From NCBI GenBank assembly GCA_022769125.1, contig JALEKN010000036.1, positions 1 to 64,000 of the forward strand: 64,000 nt of DNA, given 5' to 3'. This document shows positions 50,144 through 60,421 of this stretch, in pieces. The translations under genes were made by a program, and so were the position numbers. The notes under the pieces are model-generated. The model saw nothing but the letters and a program-made list of their open reading frames with translations, did not search any database and had not been told where the DNA came from. Origin of the DNA: Agathobacter sp. (GTDB taxonomy: Bacteria > Bacillota > Clostridia > Lachnospirales > Lachnospiraceae). The stretch's first letter is position 1. The number at the start of each line of letters is the position of its first letter.

Positions 50144-51877
50144 ATGGAAAAGGTATTAAGAACCCTGAAATGCCTGATATTTTTAATAGCGCCTGTGGTT
50201 ATTTTTATTCTGATGGAGTCCTATGAACACAATCCATTCGCAGAGGTCAGACCGGAAGCATTTTGGTTTAATATAATTTTATTTGAACTTCTGGCATTGA
50301 TCCTTCTTGGAATTGCAGGAAATGGCAGAGGAAGCCTTCGGATCCTTGCAGTCCTTGCCATGGCATTTGGAATCACGAATCACTATGTGATGGCATTTCG
50401 TTCAACTCCGTTTGTACCGTGGGATCTGTTATCAATCCGCACTGCGGCAAGCGTCGCGGGAAATTATGACTTTACGCCGGATGGAAGGATGATCATAGTA
50501 ACACTTTTATTTCTGGCGCTGATCGGCTGCCTGCATTTCCTTAAGCCACAGACAGGCGGATTATATGCCGGACGCCGCCGGATTGTGTATGGTATCATGG
50601 CGCTTGTATCGACATGTATTCTTATTGGCTTTACGGGGCGCCTTCAGGATGAGAGTTTTCAGAACAGACACCGGCTGTATCCGTTTTTGTTCACACCAGC
50701 CTATATGACGAAGGTAAATGGCATGGCGGTTACGTTTACGATGAACCTGGCCTACTTAAAGATTGATAAGCCGGCGGGGTACCGGACAGAGGATGCCGAG
50801 GCACTTTTGCAGCAATATGCCGGTGAGGAAGAGGAGAAAACAGACGTTGTCTATCCGAATATTATAGTTATCATGGATGAGGCTTTTTCGGATCTTGCGG
50901 TGCTTGGAGAGGTGAATGCATCACAAGATTATATGCCGTTTGTGCATAGCCTGCAGGAAGGGGCACAGAATACGATCACCGGATATCTGAATGTGTCTGT
51001 GTGTGGCGGCAATACAGCGGATACGGAGTATGAGTTTTTGACAGGAAATACCATGCGGTTTCTGCCGGCGGGAAGTATTCCGTATCAGCAGTATATAAAG
51101 AATGAGATGCCTTCATTGGCCAGCTATCTGACAGATCTTGGATATGCGTCCTATACGCTGCATCCGTACTATGCGAGCGGGTGGGAACGGAATCGCGTAT
51201 ATCCGCTGCTGGGATTTGATACGTCATATTTTATCGAGGATCTTACACATCCGGCATATCTGCGTAAATATGTCAGCGACAAGTCCGATATGGAGGAGAT
51301 CATCCGGATCTACGAAAGTAAAAAAGAGGGGACACCCGCGTTCATCTTTAATGTTACGATGCAGAATCATGGAGGATACACAGACACGTACAATAATTTC
51401 CGGGAGGATATTACGGCAGAGGGGAAAAACAATGCCTCGCTGGATCAGTATCTGTCGCTTATTAAAAGAACAGATGAAGCATTTGAGGAGCTGATCGCGT
51501 ATTTCAAAGAGCAGGAGGAGCCAACGATCCTATTGCTTTTTGGGGATCATCAGCCGAACAATGCGGTAGCAAAATCGTTTGACTGCACAGATGAGACACT
51601 TCGGTATCAGGTGCCGTATGTGATATGGGCAAATTATGACATCCCGGGGCAGAGTGGCGTGGATACGAGCGTGAATTACCTTTCGACACATCTGCTGGAT
51701 GCTGCGGGGGTTCCCCGTTATGATTATCAGAATTTCCTGGCAGATCTGGAGCAGTATTACCCAATCCTGTCCGCTGCAAGGCAGGAGACGGCAGGGGCTG
51801 GCAATGAGGAGCTTCTTGCGGACTATGACAAGCTGCAATATTACCTGCTGTTTGACCGGAAAGGAGAATCTAAATGA
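50144..51877 (+). CDS. LTA synthase-family membrane phosphotransferase (sulfatase fold)
   Basis: 577 residues. Five N-terminal membrane helices (up to about residue 170) are followed by an extracytoplasmic alkaline-phosphatase-superfamily domain. Metal- and substrate-site motifs are IIVIMDEAFSD (acidic metal ligand), GGNTADTEYEFLTG (candidate catalytic threonine), HPYYASGWERNRVYPLLGF, MQNHGGY and FGDHQPN. These match LtaS-type glycerol-phosphate or ethanolamine-phosphate transferases. It likely modifies wall or membrane glycopolymers. It overlaps the YfhO gene by 4 nt, which suggests that the two act on one envelope polymer. Confidence 0.85.
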   Translation: MEKVLRTLKCLIFLIAPVVIFILMESYEHNPFAEVRPEAFWFNIILFELLALILLGIAGNGRGSLRILAVLAMAFGITNHYVMAFRSTPFVPWDLLSIRTAASVAGNYDFTPDGRMIIVTLLFLALIGCLHFLKPQTGGLYAGRRRIVYGIMALVSTCILIGFTGRLQDESFQNRHRLYPFLFTPAYMTKVNGMAVTFTMNLAYLKIDKPAGYRTEDAEALLQQYAGEEEEKTDVVYPNIIVIMDEAFSDLAVLGEVNASQDYMPFVHSLQEGAQNTITGYLNVSVCGGNTADTEYEFLTGNTMRFLPAGSIPYQQYIKNEMPSLASYLTDLGYASYTLHPYYASGWERNRVYPLLGFDTSYFIEDLTHPAYLRKYVSDKSDMEEIIRIYESKKEGTPAFIFNVTMQNHGGYTDTYNNFREDITAEGKNNASLDQYLSLIKRTDEAFEELIAYFKEQEEPTILLLFGDHQPNNAVAKSFDCTDETLRYQVPYVIWANYDIPGQSGVDTSVNYLSTHLLDAAGVPRYDYQNFLADLEQYYPILSAARQETAGAGNEELLADYDKLQYYLLFDRKGESK

Positions 51878-54411
51878 AGAAGAACCGCTATTGGTACGCG
51901 CTTGCGTTTTTCCTTCCGCTTATGATAACAAGTGTGATCTGCATTGCAAATGGGGTATTCCCCTTTGGAGAGAACTGCATTCTGCATGTGGATATGTATC
52001 ATCAATATTGTCCGTTCTTCACGGAATTTGCGGATAAGCTGCAAAATGGTAATAGTCTTATGTTCTCCTGGAGACAGGGACTTGGTGCAGACTTTGTGGC
52101 GTTATATGCATATTACCTTGCAAGCCCGCTGAACTGGCTGCTTGTCCTCTGGCCAAAGAGCTACGTGATCGAGTTTATGACGCTTACGATCCTCTTTAAG
52201 ATTGCGCTGGCAGGGCTTTGCATGTATGGCTATCTTGACTACCGCTTCCGGTTGGAGAAGAAGGGCGAGCGGCTGCATTACCTTGCAGTTGTCTTTGCGG
52301 CAGCATATGCATTGTCTGGGTTTATCGCAGCGTATAGCTGGGATGTCATGTGGCTGGACGGCGTAGCGCTTGCCCCACTTGTTTTTGTCGGGCTGATGAA
52401 GCTGGTCGGGGAGAAAAAGCCGACACTCTATTATGTGAGTCTTTCCATTGTCATATTGTCAAATTACTATATTGCAATGCTCATCTGCATCTTTTTGATG
52501 TTTTACTTTCTGCTGCTGGTCGCAGAGCAAAAAGAGGAGCGTTTGCAGGCAGCTGCCCGCTTTGCGTGGTATTCCCTTCTGGCGGGAGCTTCCGCGGCGA
52601 TCCTTCTGATTCCGGAAGCAATCGTGCTAAGTTACAGCGGCTCATCCGGGATAAAGCTGCCGGATACCATGAAATGGTATTTTGGATTTTTGCAGGAGTT
52701 TTCGAGAAGTTGTACGGCTGCCTCCGTCTATACAGGAGCCGACCATTGGCCGAACCTTTATGCAGGAGCATTTTCACTGATTCTCGTGATCCTGTACACA
52801 TGGAACCGTAAAATCCGTGTGAGGCAGAAGCTTCCGCGCCTTGGAATGGTTGCATTTTTTTTCGCCAGCTTTTCCAATAATTTTCTGGATTTTTTCTGGC
52901 ATGGGCTTCATTTCCCGGATTCACTTCCGGGGCGGCAGTCCTTTTTGTACATTTTTGTTGTTCTGGTTCTCGGATTTGAAGCACTCGAATATTGGAAGGA
53001 CATCAGTGTCAGCAAGATCGCAATTTCGTCTGCGGTTATCATAGGGCTTCTTTTTGCAAGCTCGCGGCTGACAGAGGAGAAGATTACAGATTCATTTGCA
53101 TTTCTCATCACGGGATTGTTTGTTGCCTGCTATATGATTCTGTTTATGCTTTCAAAGCTGGTGGAGCAACAGAAAAGGAATCGTGTGTGGGGAGCAATCT
53201 GTATCCTCGCAATCTCGGAGCTCGTGATCAATATGGCAATCACAGGCTTCTATACGACAAGCAGGACAACATATCTTGCCAAGCGGGAAGATTACCTGGC
53301 ATTGCTTTCGCAGATGGAGGACGAGGAGAATGATTCTGCTTCATTTTACCGGGTGGAAAATCTGCGGCGCCTGACCAAGAATGACAGCGATCTGTACGGA
53401 TATAATTCTGCGACGGAATTTTCGTCTCTTATGAATATCAATGTAAGCCACTTGTATCAGGGCTTGTATATGGAGGGCGGCAAGAATTATTACTGTTACA
53501 ATGGCGCAACACCGCTAACCTCTGCGATGCTGTCCGTAAAATATGTTTTGTCTGACAATGCACTGGAAGAAAGTGCAATCCGCGTAAAGGTAGCAGAATC
53601 CAATGGCCAGTATCTGTATGAGAACAAATATTGGCTTCCGCTTGGCTATATGATTCCGGAGCGTGCCATGACAACATGGAACAATTCCAGACGTTCCGAT
53701 CTTCGAAATCTGAATCATCTGGCAAAAGCCTTGGGTGCGGAGGGCGAGATGATCACCGACGCGTCCTTTGAGCAGGAAGTAAGCGAAGGCAAAACGATCC
53801 TGACTCCGGATGAGAGCGGTTTTTATTATGCAGCATACGTCAAGTGCGATGCAGATACATTGACTGCTGCTACGGAGGATGGTTGGGAGCGTAAATTTGC
53901 AAAGACATCGCATCGCTATCTGTTAGAGCTTGGTGAGAGAAAGGCGGGAGAGCCGATCACGATCGAGAACAGCAAGTCGGAGGAAATCACGTTTTATCTG
54001 TACCGCTTGAATCTTGACGCGGTGGATCGGGCGTATGAGACTCTTTCCAGGGACACACTTGATGTAACCGAACAATCTGATACGCATATTCTGGGAAGTG
54101 TGACTGTTTCGGAGAATGGGACGCTGATCCTGTCTGTTCCGTATCAAAAGGGATGGACGATCCGGGTGGACGGCGAAATCGTGCAGGCAGAGGCGTATCA
54201 GGAGGCCTTATTTGCAATTCCACTTACAACAGGGACGCATGAGATTGAACTTAACTATATGACACCGGGACTTTTGCAAGGTGCAGTGATTAGTGCGGGA
54301 AGTATTTTACTTTTCGTGCTTTCACTTGTTATAAGAAGGCTGGCGGCAAAGCGGCAGCACAGTCAGAGGAAGGAAATAGAGGATGAAAGTGTTATTGGAA
54401 TTTTATATTGA
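51874..54411 (+). CDS. YfhO-family membrane protein
   Basis: 845 residues with about 13 membrane helices, starting FFLPLMITSVICIANGVFPFG, and an extracytoplasmic loop with DMYHQYCPFF and DFVALYAYYLASPLNW, typical of YfhO (a GT-C-like membrane protein; in Gram-positives members glycosylate teichoic acids). The C-terminal 250 residues are soluble and extracytoplasmic, with a final helix near 815-835. Catalytic residues cannot be assigned with certainty. Paired with an LTA synthase-like gene by a 4-nt overlap, it probably decorates lipoteichoic or related polymers. The downstream helicase starts inside its end. Confidence 0.83.
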   Translation: MKKNRYWYALAFFLPLMITSVICIANGVFPFGENCILHVDMYHQYCPFFTEFADKLQNGNSLMFSWRQGLGADFVALYAYYLASPLNWLLVLWPKSYVIEFMTLTILFKIALAGLCMYGYLDYRFRLEKKGERLHYLAVVFAAAYALSGFIAAYSWDVMWLDGVALAPLVFVGLMKLVGEKKPTLYYVSLSIVILSNYYIAMLICIFLMFYFLLLVAEQKEERLQAAARFAWYSLLAGASAAILLIPEAIVLSYSGSSGIKLPDTMKWYFGFLQEFSRSCTAASVYTGADHWPNLYAGAFSLILVILYTWNRKIRVRQKLPRLGMVAFFFASFSNNFLDFFWHGLHFPDSLPGRQSFLYIFVVLVLGFEALEYWKDISVSKIAISSAVIIGLLFASSRLTEEKITDSFAFLITGLFVACYMILFMLSKLVEQQKRNRVWGAICILAISELVINMAITGFYTTSRTTYLAKREDYLALLSQMEDEENDSASFYRVENLRRLTKNDSDLYGYNSATEFSSLMNINVSHLYQGLYMEGGKNYYCYNGATPLTSAMLSVKYVLSDNALEESAIRVKVAESNGQYLYENKYWLPLGYMIPERAMTTWNNSRRSDLRNLNHLAKALGAEGEMITDASFEQEVSEGKTILTPDESGFYYAAYVKCDADTLTAATEDGWERKFAKTSHRYLLELGERKAGEPITIENSKSEEITFYLYRLNLDAVDRAYETLSRDTLDVTEQSDTHILGSVTVSENGTLILSVPYQKGWTIRVDGEIVQAEAYQEALFAIPLTTGTHEIELNYMTPGLLQGAVISAGSILLFVLSLVIRRLAAKRQHSQRKEIEDESVIGILY

Positions 54412-56359
54412 GCAATATCGCAGCGTGTGCAGACAGTCGGGTGCCAAGGCAAGAATGCAGAAGTATCAGCACAAGATCAACGCGAAGATCAACCAGATCA
54501 GGAATACACATGCTTCGTATGGCAGGGAGGAAATGGTCTGCGAGTTTCACAAGGACGTGAAGCGTCTGGCACAGGCGGCATACTTTTCAAACAATAAAGA
54601 GTGTATCCGAAAGATCAATACCGAGCTTCTTCCGGAGCTTGTCCGTATGGATCTGGAACTATTTTCGGAGCAGGAGAGAGAACTTTTGGAAAACAGTTTA
54701 AGCGATGAGAATTTCTTAAAGAGGCTCTCAAAAGATTCCTATGGAAAGATCTGCAATGTTTCGATGACCCAGCTATATCGTGAAAGTATGCAAAAAGCGC
54801 TGAATAAGCAGATTGTAGAACTTGTTCCGGCGAGACCCGAAATGGAGTTTCCGAAGGCACGGGAGATGAACCGGCATTTTGTTCTACATGTCGGTCCAAC
54901 AAACAGCGGCAAGACATATCATGCACTGGAACGTCTGAAAGATGCAGCAAGCGGCGTGTATCTTGGACCATTACGCCTGCTTGCCCTTGAAGTATATGAG
55001 CGGATGAAGGAATATGGGACACCATGCACGATGCTGACCGGGCAGGAGTGTATCGAGGAGCCGGACAGCCGGATCACGGCATCAACCATTGAGATGCTTG
55101 ACATTGATAAAGAGTACGAGATCGCCGTGATCGATGAGGTACAGATGGTTGCGGATGAGCTTCGCGGTCATTCGTGGACAAGGGCAATCCTTGGAGTGCG
55201 GGCAAAAGAGATCCACCTGTGCATGAGCCCTGCAGCAGAGGATGTTGTCAAACATCTGATTGAGCTTGGAAACGGATCCTATGAGGTATGCAGATATGAG
55301 AGAAAGACACCACTTGAATTGCAGGACAAACCGATTACGTTTCCGGATGACGTACAGGATGGGGATGCGCTGATCGTTTTTTCCAAGAAGGCAGTCCTAA
55401 ATGTTGCTGGAAGACTGGAGAGCCAGGGAATCGCTGCAAGTGTGATCTATGGAAGTCTTCCTCCGGAGATCCGAAGACGTCAGATGCATCTGTTTAATTC
55501 CGGCAAAACCAAGGTGGTTGTCTCTACGGATGCAATCGGAATGGGATTAAACCTTCCGGTCCGACGGATCGTCTTTATGGAGATTGAGAAGTACGATGGG
55601 AATACGACGCGCGCGTTAGATATATCCGAGATCAAGCAGATCGCCGGGCGTGCGGGGAGATACGGACTTTATGAGAGCGGTTATGTGACCGCGATGGATG
55701 AGCAGAAGCTGCGTTTCTTACAGAGGCAGTGGAACAATGAGGAGCAGCCGATCGAGCGCGTCAGCCTAGGATTCCCGCAGGTGCTTCTGACGATGGATGC
55801 ACCGCTTGACGTTGTGCTGCAGCTGTGGCATGATGCAACACCATCCGCACCATTTGTCAAGATCAATGTGGACGATATGCTCTTTCTCTACCGGGAGGCA
55901 TATAAGATGCGCGCATATATTGCGGATTTTGACGATAAGTATGTACTATACCGGATGATCACCTGTCCGATCGACATCAAGGATCCGGAGGTCGTGCGCC
56001 TCTGGGGTGAGTATTGCATGAACTATACGGCAGATATTTCCTTGGAGCAGCCGCGACCGTTCAGCCGCTATCAGGGACTCCAGAAGTATGAGTCCTATTA
56101 TAAGAAGCTGGATCTGTATTATCAGATGTCCATGCGTCTGGGCAAGCTGATAGACAGTGAATGGCTTGATCATGAACGCGAAAAAACGCAGGACACCATC
56201 ATGCAGCTTCTGACGAAGGACAAGCATGAATATATTCTGCGATGCAAGTATTGTGGACGCATTCTTCCGGTTGACTCGCCATTTCGAGTGTGCAGCGACT
56301 GCCGGAGAGACACTGGGGAACTGCATTCGGTGCACCATCATCGCAGAAGGCGCAGATAA
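54383..56359 (+). CDS. SUV3-like ATP-dependent RNA/DNA helicase with zinc-finger tail
   Basis: 658 residues. An N-terminal helical part (1-160) precedes a superfamily 2 core: Walker A GPTNSGKT near 171-178, DEVQM near 250-254, FSKKAVLNVAGRLES, STDAIGMGLNLPVRRIVF and QIAGRAGRYG. The layout matches mitochondrial SUV3/degradosome helicases more than bacterial DEAD-box proteins. The C-terminus holds a zinc ribbon (CKYCGRILP and CSDCRRD). It overlaps the YfhO gene by 29 nt. SUV3-type helicases unwind RNA 3'-5' with exoribonucleases, so a role in RNA turnover is plausible here. Confidence 0.88.
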   Translation: MKVLLEFYIEQYRSVCRQSGAKARMQKYQHKINAKINQIRNTHASYGREEMVCEFHKDVKRLAQAAYFSNNKECIRKINTELLPELVRMDLELFSEQERELLENSLSDENFLKRLSKDSYGKICNVSMTQLYRESMQKALNKQIVELVPARPEMEFPKAREMNRHFVLHVGPTNSGKTYHALERLKDAASGVYLGPLRLLALEVYERMKEYGTPCTMLTGQECIEEPDSRITASTIEMLDIDKEYEIAVIDEVQMVADELRGHSWTRAILGVRAKEIHLCMSPAAEDVVKHLIELGNGSYEVCRYERKTPLELQDKPITFPDDVQDGDALIVFSKKAVLNVAGRLESQGIAASVIYGSLPPEIRRRQMHLFNSGKTKVVVSTDAIGMGLNLPVRRIVFMEIEKYDGNTTRALDISEIKQIAGRAGRYGLYESGYVTAMDEQKLRFLQRQWNNEEQPIERVSLGFPQVLLTMDAPLDVVLQLWHDATPSAPFVKINVDDMLFLYREAYKMRAYIADFDDKYVLYRMITCPIDIKDPEVVRLWGEYCMNYTADISLEQPRPFSRYQGLQKYESYYKKLDLYYQMSMRLGKLIDSEWLDHEREKTQDTIMQLLTKDKHEYILRCKYCGRILPVDSPFRVCSDCRRDTGELHSVHHHRRRRR

Positions 56360-56385
56360 AGAAATCTATTTATAACGCAGATCAC

Positions 56386-56419
56386 CGCCGGAACATGGCT
56401 TTGCCTGTCCGGCGTTTTT
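56386..56419 (+). terminator. Terminator after the helicase gene
   Basis: Stem CGCCGGAACA/TGTCCGGCG (one bulge) with loop TGGCTTTGCC, followed by TTTTTG. Confidence 0.88.
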
Positions 56420-56492
56420 GTTTTCTATAAATGAAAGAACAATCAATACCAATCATAAACAATCAAAAACATTCAAAAAGATAAAAAAGTGA

Positions 56493-56521
56493 TTGACAAT
56501 GACTGAAAATGATGATAATAT
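56493..56521 (+). promoter_or_regulatory. Promoter of the fru-pts operon
   Basis: TTGACA (56493-56498), 17 nt, TAATAT (56516-56521). It lies inside a stretch of direct repeats that probably bind the DeoR-type regulator encoded first in the operon. Confidence 0.82.
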
Positions 56522-56571
56522 CCAATTAAAGATGAACGGAAATGAATGAATATGAACAGTAATGACTGAAA
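56498..56571 (+). promoter_or_regulatory. Direct-repeat operator for the DeoR-type fructose regulator
   Basis: AATGACTGAAA occurs exactly at 56498-56508 and 56561-56571 (63 bp apart, six helical turns), with related AATGAATGAA and GATGAACGGA between them. Upstream, related AATCAxxAAC and ATTCAAAA copies lie on the other strand at 56440-56480. DeoR-family FruR proteins bind such spaced direct repeats. Confidence 0.6.
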
Positions 56572-56634
56572 CAAACTCGTTACGATTCATAAAGAACACA
56601 GATAGATACAAAACAGAATCACAGGAGGAGTTAT

Positions 56635-57387
56635 ATGCTGACAGAGGAGAGATTTGCGGCGATATTGGAGGAGCTTCGCACGAAGAATGCCGTGAGTGTG
56701 ACAGAGCTGGTTGATAAACTTGGTGCATCGGAGTCTACAATCCGCAGAGATCTAAATACACTTGATGAGATGGGAAAGCTTAAGAAGGTTCACGGGGGCG
56801 CGACTTCGATGGACCGGGAATATATTGCGAATGAGCCTTCCGTAACAGACAAAATAAATTTACATGTTGAGGAAAAGCGTGCGATCGGTCAATATGCAGC
56901 TTCCATGATTCACGATGACGATTTTGTTTTTATTGATGCAGGAACGAGTACTGAGTGGATGATTGAATATATCAGGGATACACGGGCAACCTTTATTACG
57001 AACGGAATTGCTCATGCGAAGAAGCTTCTGAATAAGAACCTAAAGACCTACATCATCGGTGGAATGCTAAAACCTGCGACCGAAGCAATCATCGGTGCAG
57101 AGGCGGTGCAGAATATGCGCAAGTTCAATTTTACAAAGAGTTTTCTCGGAACGAACGGCATTCATCTCGACTATGGATTTACCACGACCGACATGGAGGA
57201 AGCGATGGTCAAGATGGAAGCGGCAAACCGCTCATTTGCGCGTGTGGTGCTTGCGGATAACAGCAAATTTGACAAGGTTACTTCCGTGACCTTTGCAGGA
57301 ATTGAAAAAGCGTGTGTAATTACGGATCGTTTGACAAATGATAAGTATATAGATGCAACTGTGATAAAGGAGGTCATGAAATTATGA
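56635..57387 (+). CDS. fruR: DeoR-family transcriptional regulator (FruR-like)
   Basis: 250 residues. An N-terminal DeoR HTH (TEERFAAILEELRTKNAVSVTEL, then GASESTIRRDLNTLDEMGKLKKVHGG) is followed by the sugar-phosphate-binding C-terminal domain with DDDFVFIDAGTSTEWMIEYI and NGIAHAKKLLNK. In Firmicutes this family regulates fructose operons with fructose-1-phosphate as effector. It is the first gene of the operon, overlapping fruK by 4 nt, and the promoter has suitable repeats, so autoregulation is likely. Confidence 0.92.
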   Translation: MLTEERFAAILEELRTKNAVSVTELVDKLGASESTIRRDLNTLDEMGKLKKVHGGATSMDREYIANEPSVTDKINLHVEEKRAIGQYAASMIHDDDFVFIDAGTSTEWMIEYIRDTRATFITNGIAHAKKLLNKNLKTYIIGGMLKPATEAIIGAEAVQNMRKFNFTKSFLGTNGIHLDYGFTTTDMEEAMVKMEAANRSFARVVLADNSKFDKVTSVTFAGIEKACVITDRLTNDKYIDATVIKEVMKL

Positions 57388-58286
57388 TTTACACTGTGAC
57401 ATTTAATCCGGCGCTGGACTATGTGATCCGGATGGAAAAACTGAACCTTGGAATGGTCAACAGAAGCAGTGCAGAGGCAATCTTCTACGGAGGAAAGGGG
57501 ATCAATGTATCCACAGTCCTTAACAACATAGGTGTGGAATCTGTTGCACTTGGATTTGTTGCCGGTTTTACAGGACGGGAGATCGAGGAGGGTGTCAAGG
57601 ATCTTGGGGTAACAACCGATTTCATCCATCTGCCGGACGGGTTAAGCCGCATCAACGTAAAAATCAAGGCGGAGCAGGAGACTGAGATCAATGGTCAGGG
57701 ACCACAGATTGAGATGGATCAGGTAGAGACATTGTTTGAAAAGCTGCAAAAACTAAAAGAAGGCGACTGTCTTGTCCTTGCAGGCACAATTCCATCTTCT
57801 CTTCCGTCTGACATCTATGAACAGATTATGGAGAGACTGCAGGGAAAAGGGATTCACATTGTGGTGGATGCAACGAAGGATCTGCTGCTTAATGTTTTAA
57901 AATACCATCCGTTTTTGATCAAGCCCAATAACCATGAGCTCGGCGAGATATTCCATACGGTATTAAAGAGCACAGATGAGATTGTAACATATGCAAAGAA
58001 ATTACAGGAGATGGGTGCCAGAAATGTTCTGGTATCGATGGCAGGTGACGGTGCAATCCTGGTTACTGAGACAAATGAGGTACACAGGATTGGAGTACCG
58101 AAGGGAACCGTGGTTAATTCTGTCGGAGCAGGGGACTCTATGGTGGCAGGATTTATCGCAAGCTATTTTAAAGAGCATGACTACCTTAAGGCACTTAAGT
58201 TTGGCACGGCAACCGGAAGTGCGACCGCATTTTCGGAAGGGCTGGCAACGAAGGAGAAGGTAGAAGAACTATTAAGCACATTATAA
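57384..58286 (+). CDS. fruK: 1-phosphofructokinase
   Basis: 300 residues of the PfkB/ribokinase family. The N-terminus MIYTVTFNPALDYVIRMEKL is specific for 1-phosphofructokinases and tagatose kinases, GGKGINVSTVLNNIG is the substrate motif, and VNSVGAGDSMVAGF contains the catalytic aspartate. It phosphorylates fructose-1-phosphate to fructose-1,6-bisphosphate with ATP. The gene order with fruR and the fructose PTS supports FruK over LacC. Confidence 0.94.
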   Translation: MIYTVTFNPALDYVIRMEKLNLGMVNRSSAEAIFYGGKGINVSTVLNNIGVESVALGFVAGFTGREIEEGVKDLGVTTDFIHLPDGLSRINVKIKAEQETEINGQGPQIEMDQVETLFEKLQKLKEGDCLVLAGTIPSSLPSDIYEQIMERLQGKGIHIVVDATKDLLLNVLKYHPFLIKPNNHELGEIFHTVLKSTDEIVTYAKKLQEMGARNVLVSMAGDGAILVTETNEVHRIGVPKGTVVNSVGAGDSMVAGFIASYFKEHDYLKALKFGTATGSATAFSEGLATKEKVEELLSTL

Positions 58287-58301
58287 GGAGGGTACTTTAT
58301 T

Positions 58302-60371
58302 ATGAGAATTACAGAATTACTTACAAAAGAAAGCATCTCTTTGGGTGTGAAGCTTGATTCAAAGGATGCGGCGATCGATTACCTGATCGATCTGCATGAG
58401 AAAGCCGGCAATATTACAGACCGTGCGGTTTTCAAGGAGGGGATCGTAAAGCGTGAGGAGAGCGGCTCGACTGCAATCGGAGAGGGAATTGCTATTCCGC
58501 ATGCGAAGAACCGTGCTGTAAAAAGAGCTGCCCTTGCAGCAGTTACCGTGCCGGACGGAGTTGATTATGATGCACTTGATGGACAGCCGACCAATCTCAT
58601 TTTTATGATCGCTGCACCGGAAGGCGGTTCGGATGTACATCTGGAGGTGCTTTCAAGACTGAGCATGCTGCTGATCGATGAGGATTTTCGCAAGGATCTG
58701 CTCGCCTGTGGCACAGTACAGGATTTCCTGAACGTCTGTGATAAGTATGAGGCAGAGAAGTTCCCGGAAGAGGTTAGCACGAAGGAAGAAGCAAAGGAAA
58801 CCAATAATTCAGAGCAGAAATCAAATGGATACCGTGTGCTTGCTGTCACAGCATGCCCTACCGGAATCGCCCATACATACATGGCGGCCGAGGCATTGGA
58901 GAAAGAAGGACAGAAGCTTGGAATTCCTGTAAAGGCAGAGACAAACGGTTCCGGTGGAGCAAAAAATATCCTGACAGATGAGGAGATCGCAGCGTGCGAC
59001 GGAATCATCGTAGCAGCGGATAAGAATGTCGAAACAGCACGTTTTGATGGCAAACCGGTTTTGTTCGTAAAGGTTGCAGACGGAATCCATAAACCGGCAG
59101 AACTGATAAATAAGATTGAGAGCGGCGAGGTCCCGATTCATCATGAAAAGGGAGCTGTGAAGTCCTCTGTAAAAGCAGAGGGCAGCGTTGGAAGCCGCAT
59201 CTATAAACATCTAATGAATGGTGTATCACATATGCTCCCATTTGTCATCGGTGGAGGTATCCTGACCGCATTGGCATTTTTGATTGACAGTATCTGCGGT
59301 TATGGTGCGACAGGAGGAAGCAACTTCGGTTCCTGCACTCCGCTTGCTGCATTTTTCAAATATGCAGGCGGATTGGCAATGAGTGTCATGGTTCCGGTTC
59401 TTGCAGGGTTTATCGCAGAGTCCATCGCAGACCGTCCGGGACTTGCAGTTGGTTTCCTTGGAGGACTTCTGGCAACATCGGGAAATGCATCAATTGCAGG
59501 ATATGCCTGGGCAAATGACAGTTTGTCCGGTTTCCAGAACTTTATCGCAAGGTTCGGATTTACTTCACCGACTAGCGGTAATACGGTATCCGGTTTCCTG
59601 GGCGGTATTGTAGCAGGATTTTTAGCAGGATATATTGTACTAGGACTCCGCAAGCTGTGTGACAAGTTCCCGCAGTCTCTGGAAGGAATCAAGCCGACAC
59701 TGATTTATCCGCTCGTAGGTATGTTTGCAGTCGCAGTGCTTATGATTTTCATCTTCAATCCGCTGATCGGTGTTGTAAATACCGGGCTTAGCAACATGCT
59801 TTCTGCATTGGCAGAGAAGAATCTGCTCATAGTCCTCGGGCTGATCCTTGCCGGAATGATGGCAATCGATATGGGAGGCCCAATCAACAAGGCAGCATAT
59901 TTATACGGAACAATGGTACTCGGAACTGCGAATGAGCTGATCAGCGCGGGAGCGACACTCTCCGACCCGGCAGTACAGGCTTGCTATATTTCTATGGCAG
60001 CGGTTATGGTAGGTGGTATGGTTCCTCCGCTTGGAATCGCACTTGCTTGTATCTTCTTCCCGAAAAAGTTTACAGCAGCTGAGAAGAATTCCACAATTTC
60101 CAATATTGTAATGGGATGCGGATTCATTACAGAGGGAGCAATTCCGTTTGCAGCAGCAGATCCAGGGCATGTGATTCCGTGCACCTTCATTGGAGCAGCA
60201 GCAGCGGGGGCACTTTCCGCGGCTTTCAAATGTACACTTATGGCTCCGCACGGTGGATTGTTCGTAGTTGCTACAGTAGGACATCCGCTTATGTATATTG
60301 TATCATGGCTGGTTGGATCCGCAGTAACGTGTGTACTGCTGGGATTCTTTAAGAAAAATGTTCAGGAATAA
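58302..60371 (+). CDS. fruA: PTS fructose transporter subunit IIABC
   Basis: 689 residues holding all three modules. EIIA (1-150) has the phosphorylatable H67 (EGIAIPHAKN). EIIB (about 175-275) has C185 (VTACPTGIAHTYMAAEA). EIIC (about 300-689) has about nine to ten membrane segments and the GFITEGAIPFAAADP motif typical of fructose permeases. It takes up fructose as fructose-1-phosphate. It sits between fruK and ptsH, 15 nt after the former. Confidence 0.95.
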   Translation: MRITELLTKESISLGVKLDSKDAAIDYLIDLHEKAGNITDRAVFKEGIVKREESGSTAIGEGIAIPHAKNRAVKRAALAAVTVPDGVDYDALDGQPTNLIFMIAAPEGGSDVHLEVLSRLSMLLIDEDFRKDLLACGTVQDFLNVCDKYEAEKFPEEVSTKEEAKETNNSEQKSNGYRVLAVTACPTGIAHTYMAAEALEKEGQKLGIPVKAETNGSGGAKNILTDEEIAACDGIIVAADKNVETARFDGKPVLFVKVADGIHKPAELINKIESGEVPIHHEKGAVKSSVKAEGSVGSRIYKHLMNGVSHMLPFVIGGGILTALAFLIDSICGYGATGGSNFGSCTPLAAFFKYAGGLAMSVMVPVLAGFIAESIADRPGLAVGFLGGLLATSGNASIAGYAWANDSLSGFQNFIARFGFTSPTSGNTVSGFLGGIVAGFLAGYIVLGLRKLCDKFPQSLEGIKPTLIYPLVGMFAVAVLMIFIFNPLIGVVNTGLSNMLSALAEKNLLIVLGLILAGMMAIDMGGPINKAAYLYGTMVLGTANELISAGATLSDPAVQACYISMAAVMVGGMVPPLGIALACIFFPKKFTAAEKNSTISNIVMGCGFITEGAIPFAAADPGHVIPCTFIGAAAAGALSAAFKCTLMAPHGGLFVVATVGHPLMYIVSWLVGSAVTCVLLGFFKKNVQE

Positions 60372-60421
60372 GTCACTTGAAATTATAGAAAATAGAGAAA
60401 AGAGAAAAGGAGAACACTATC

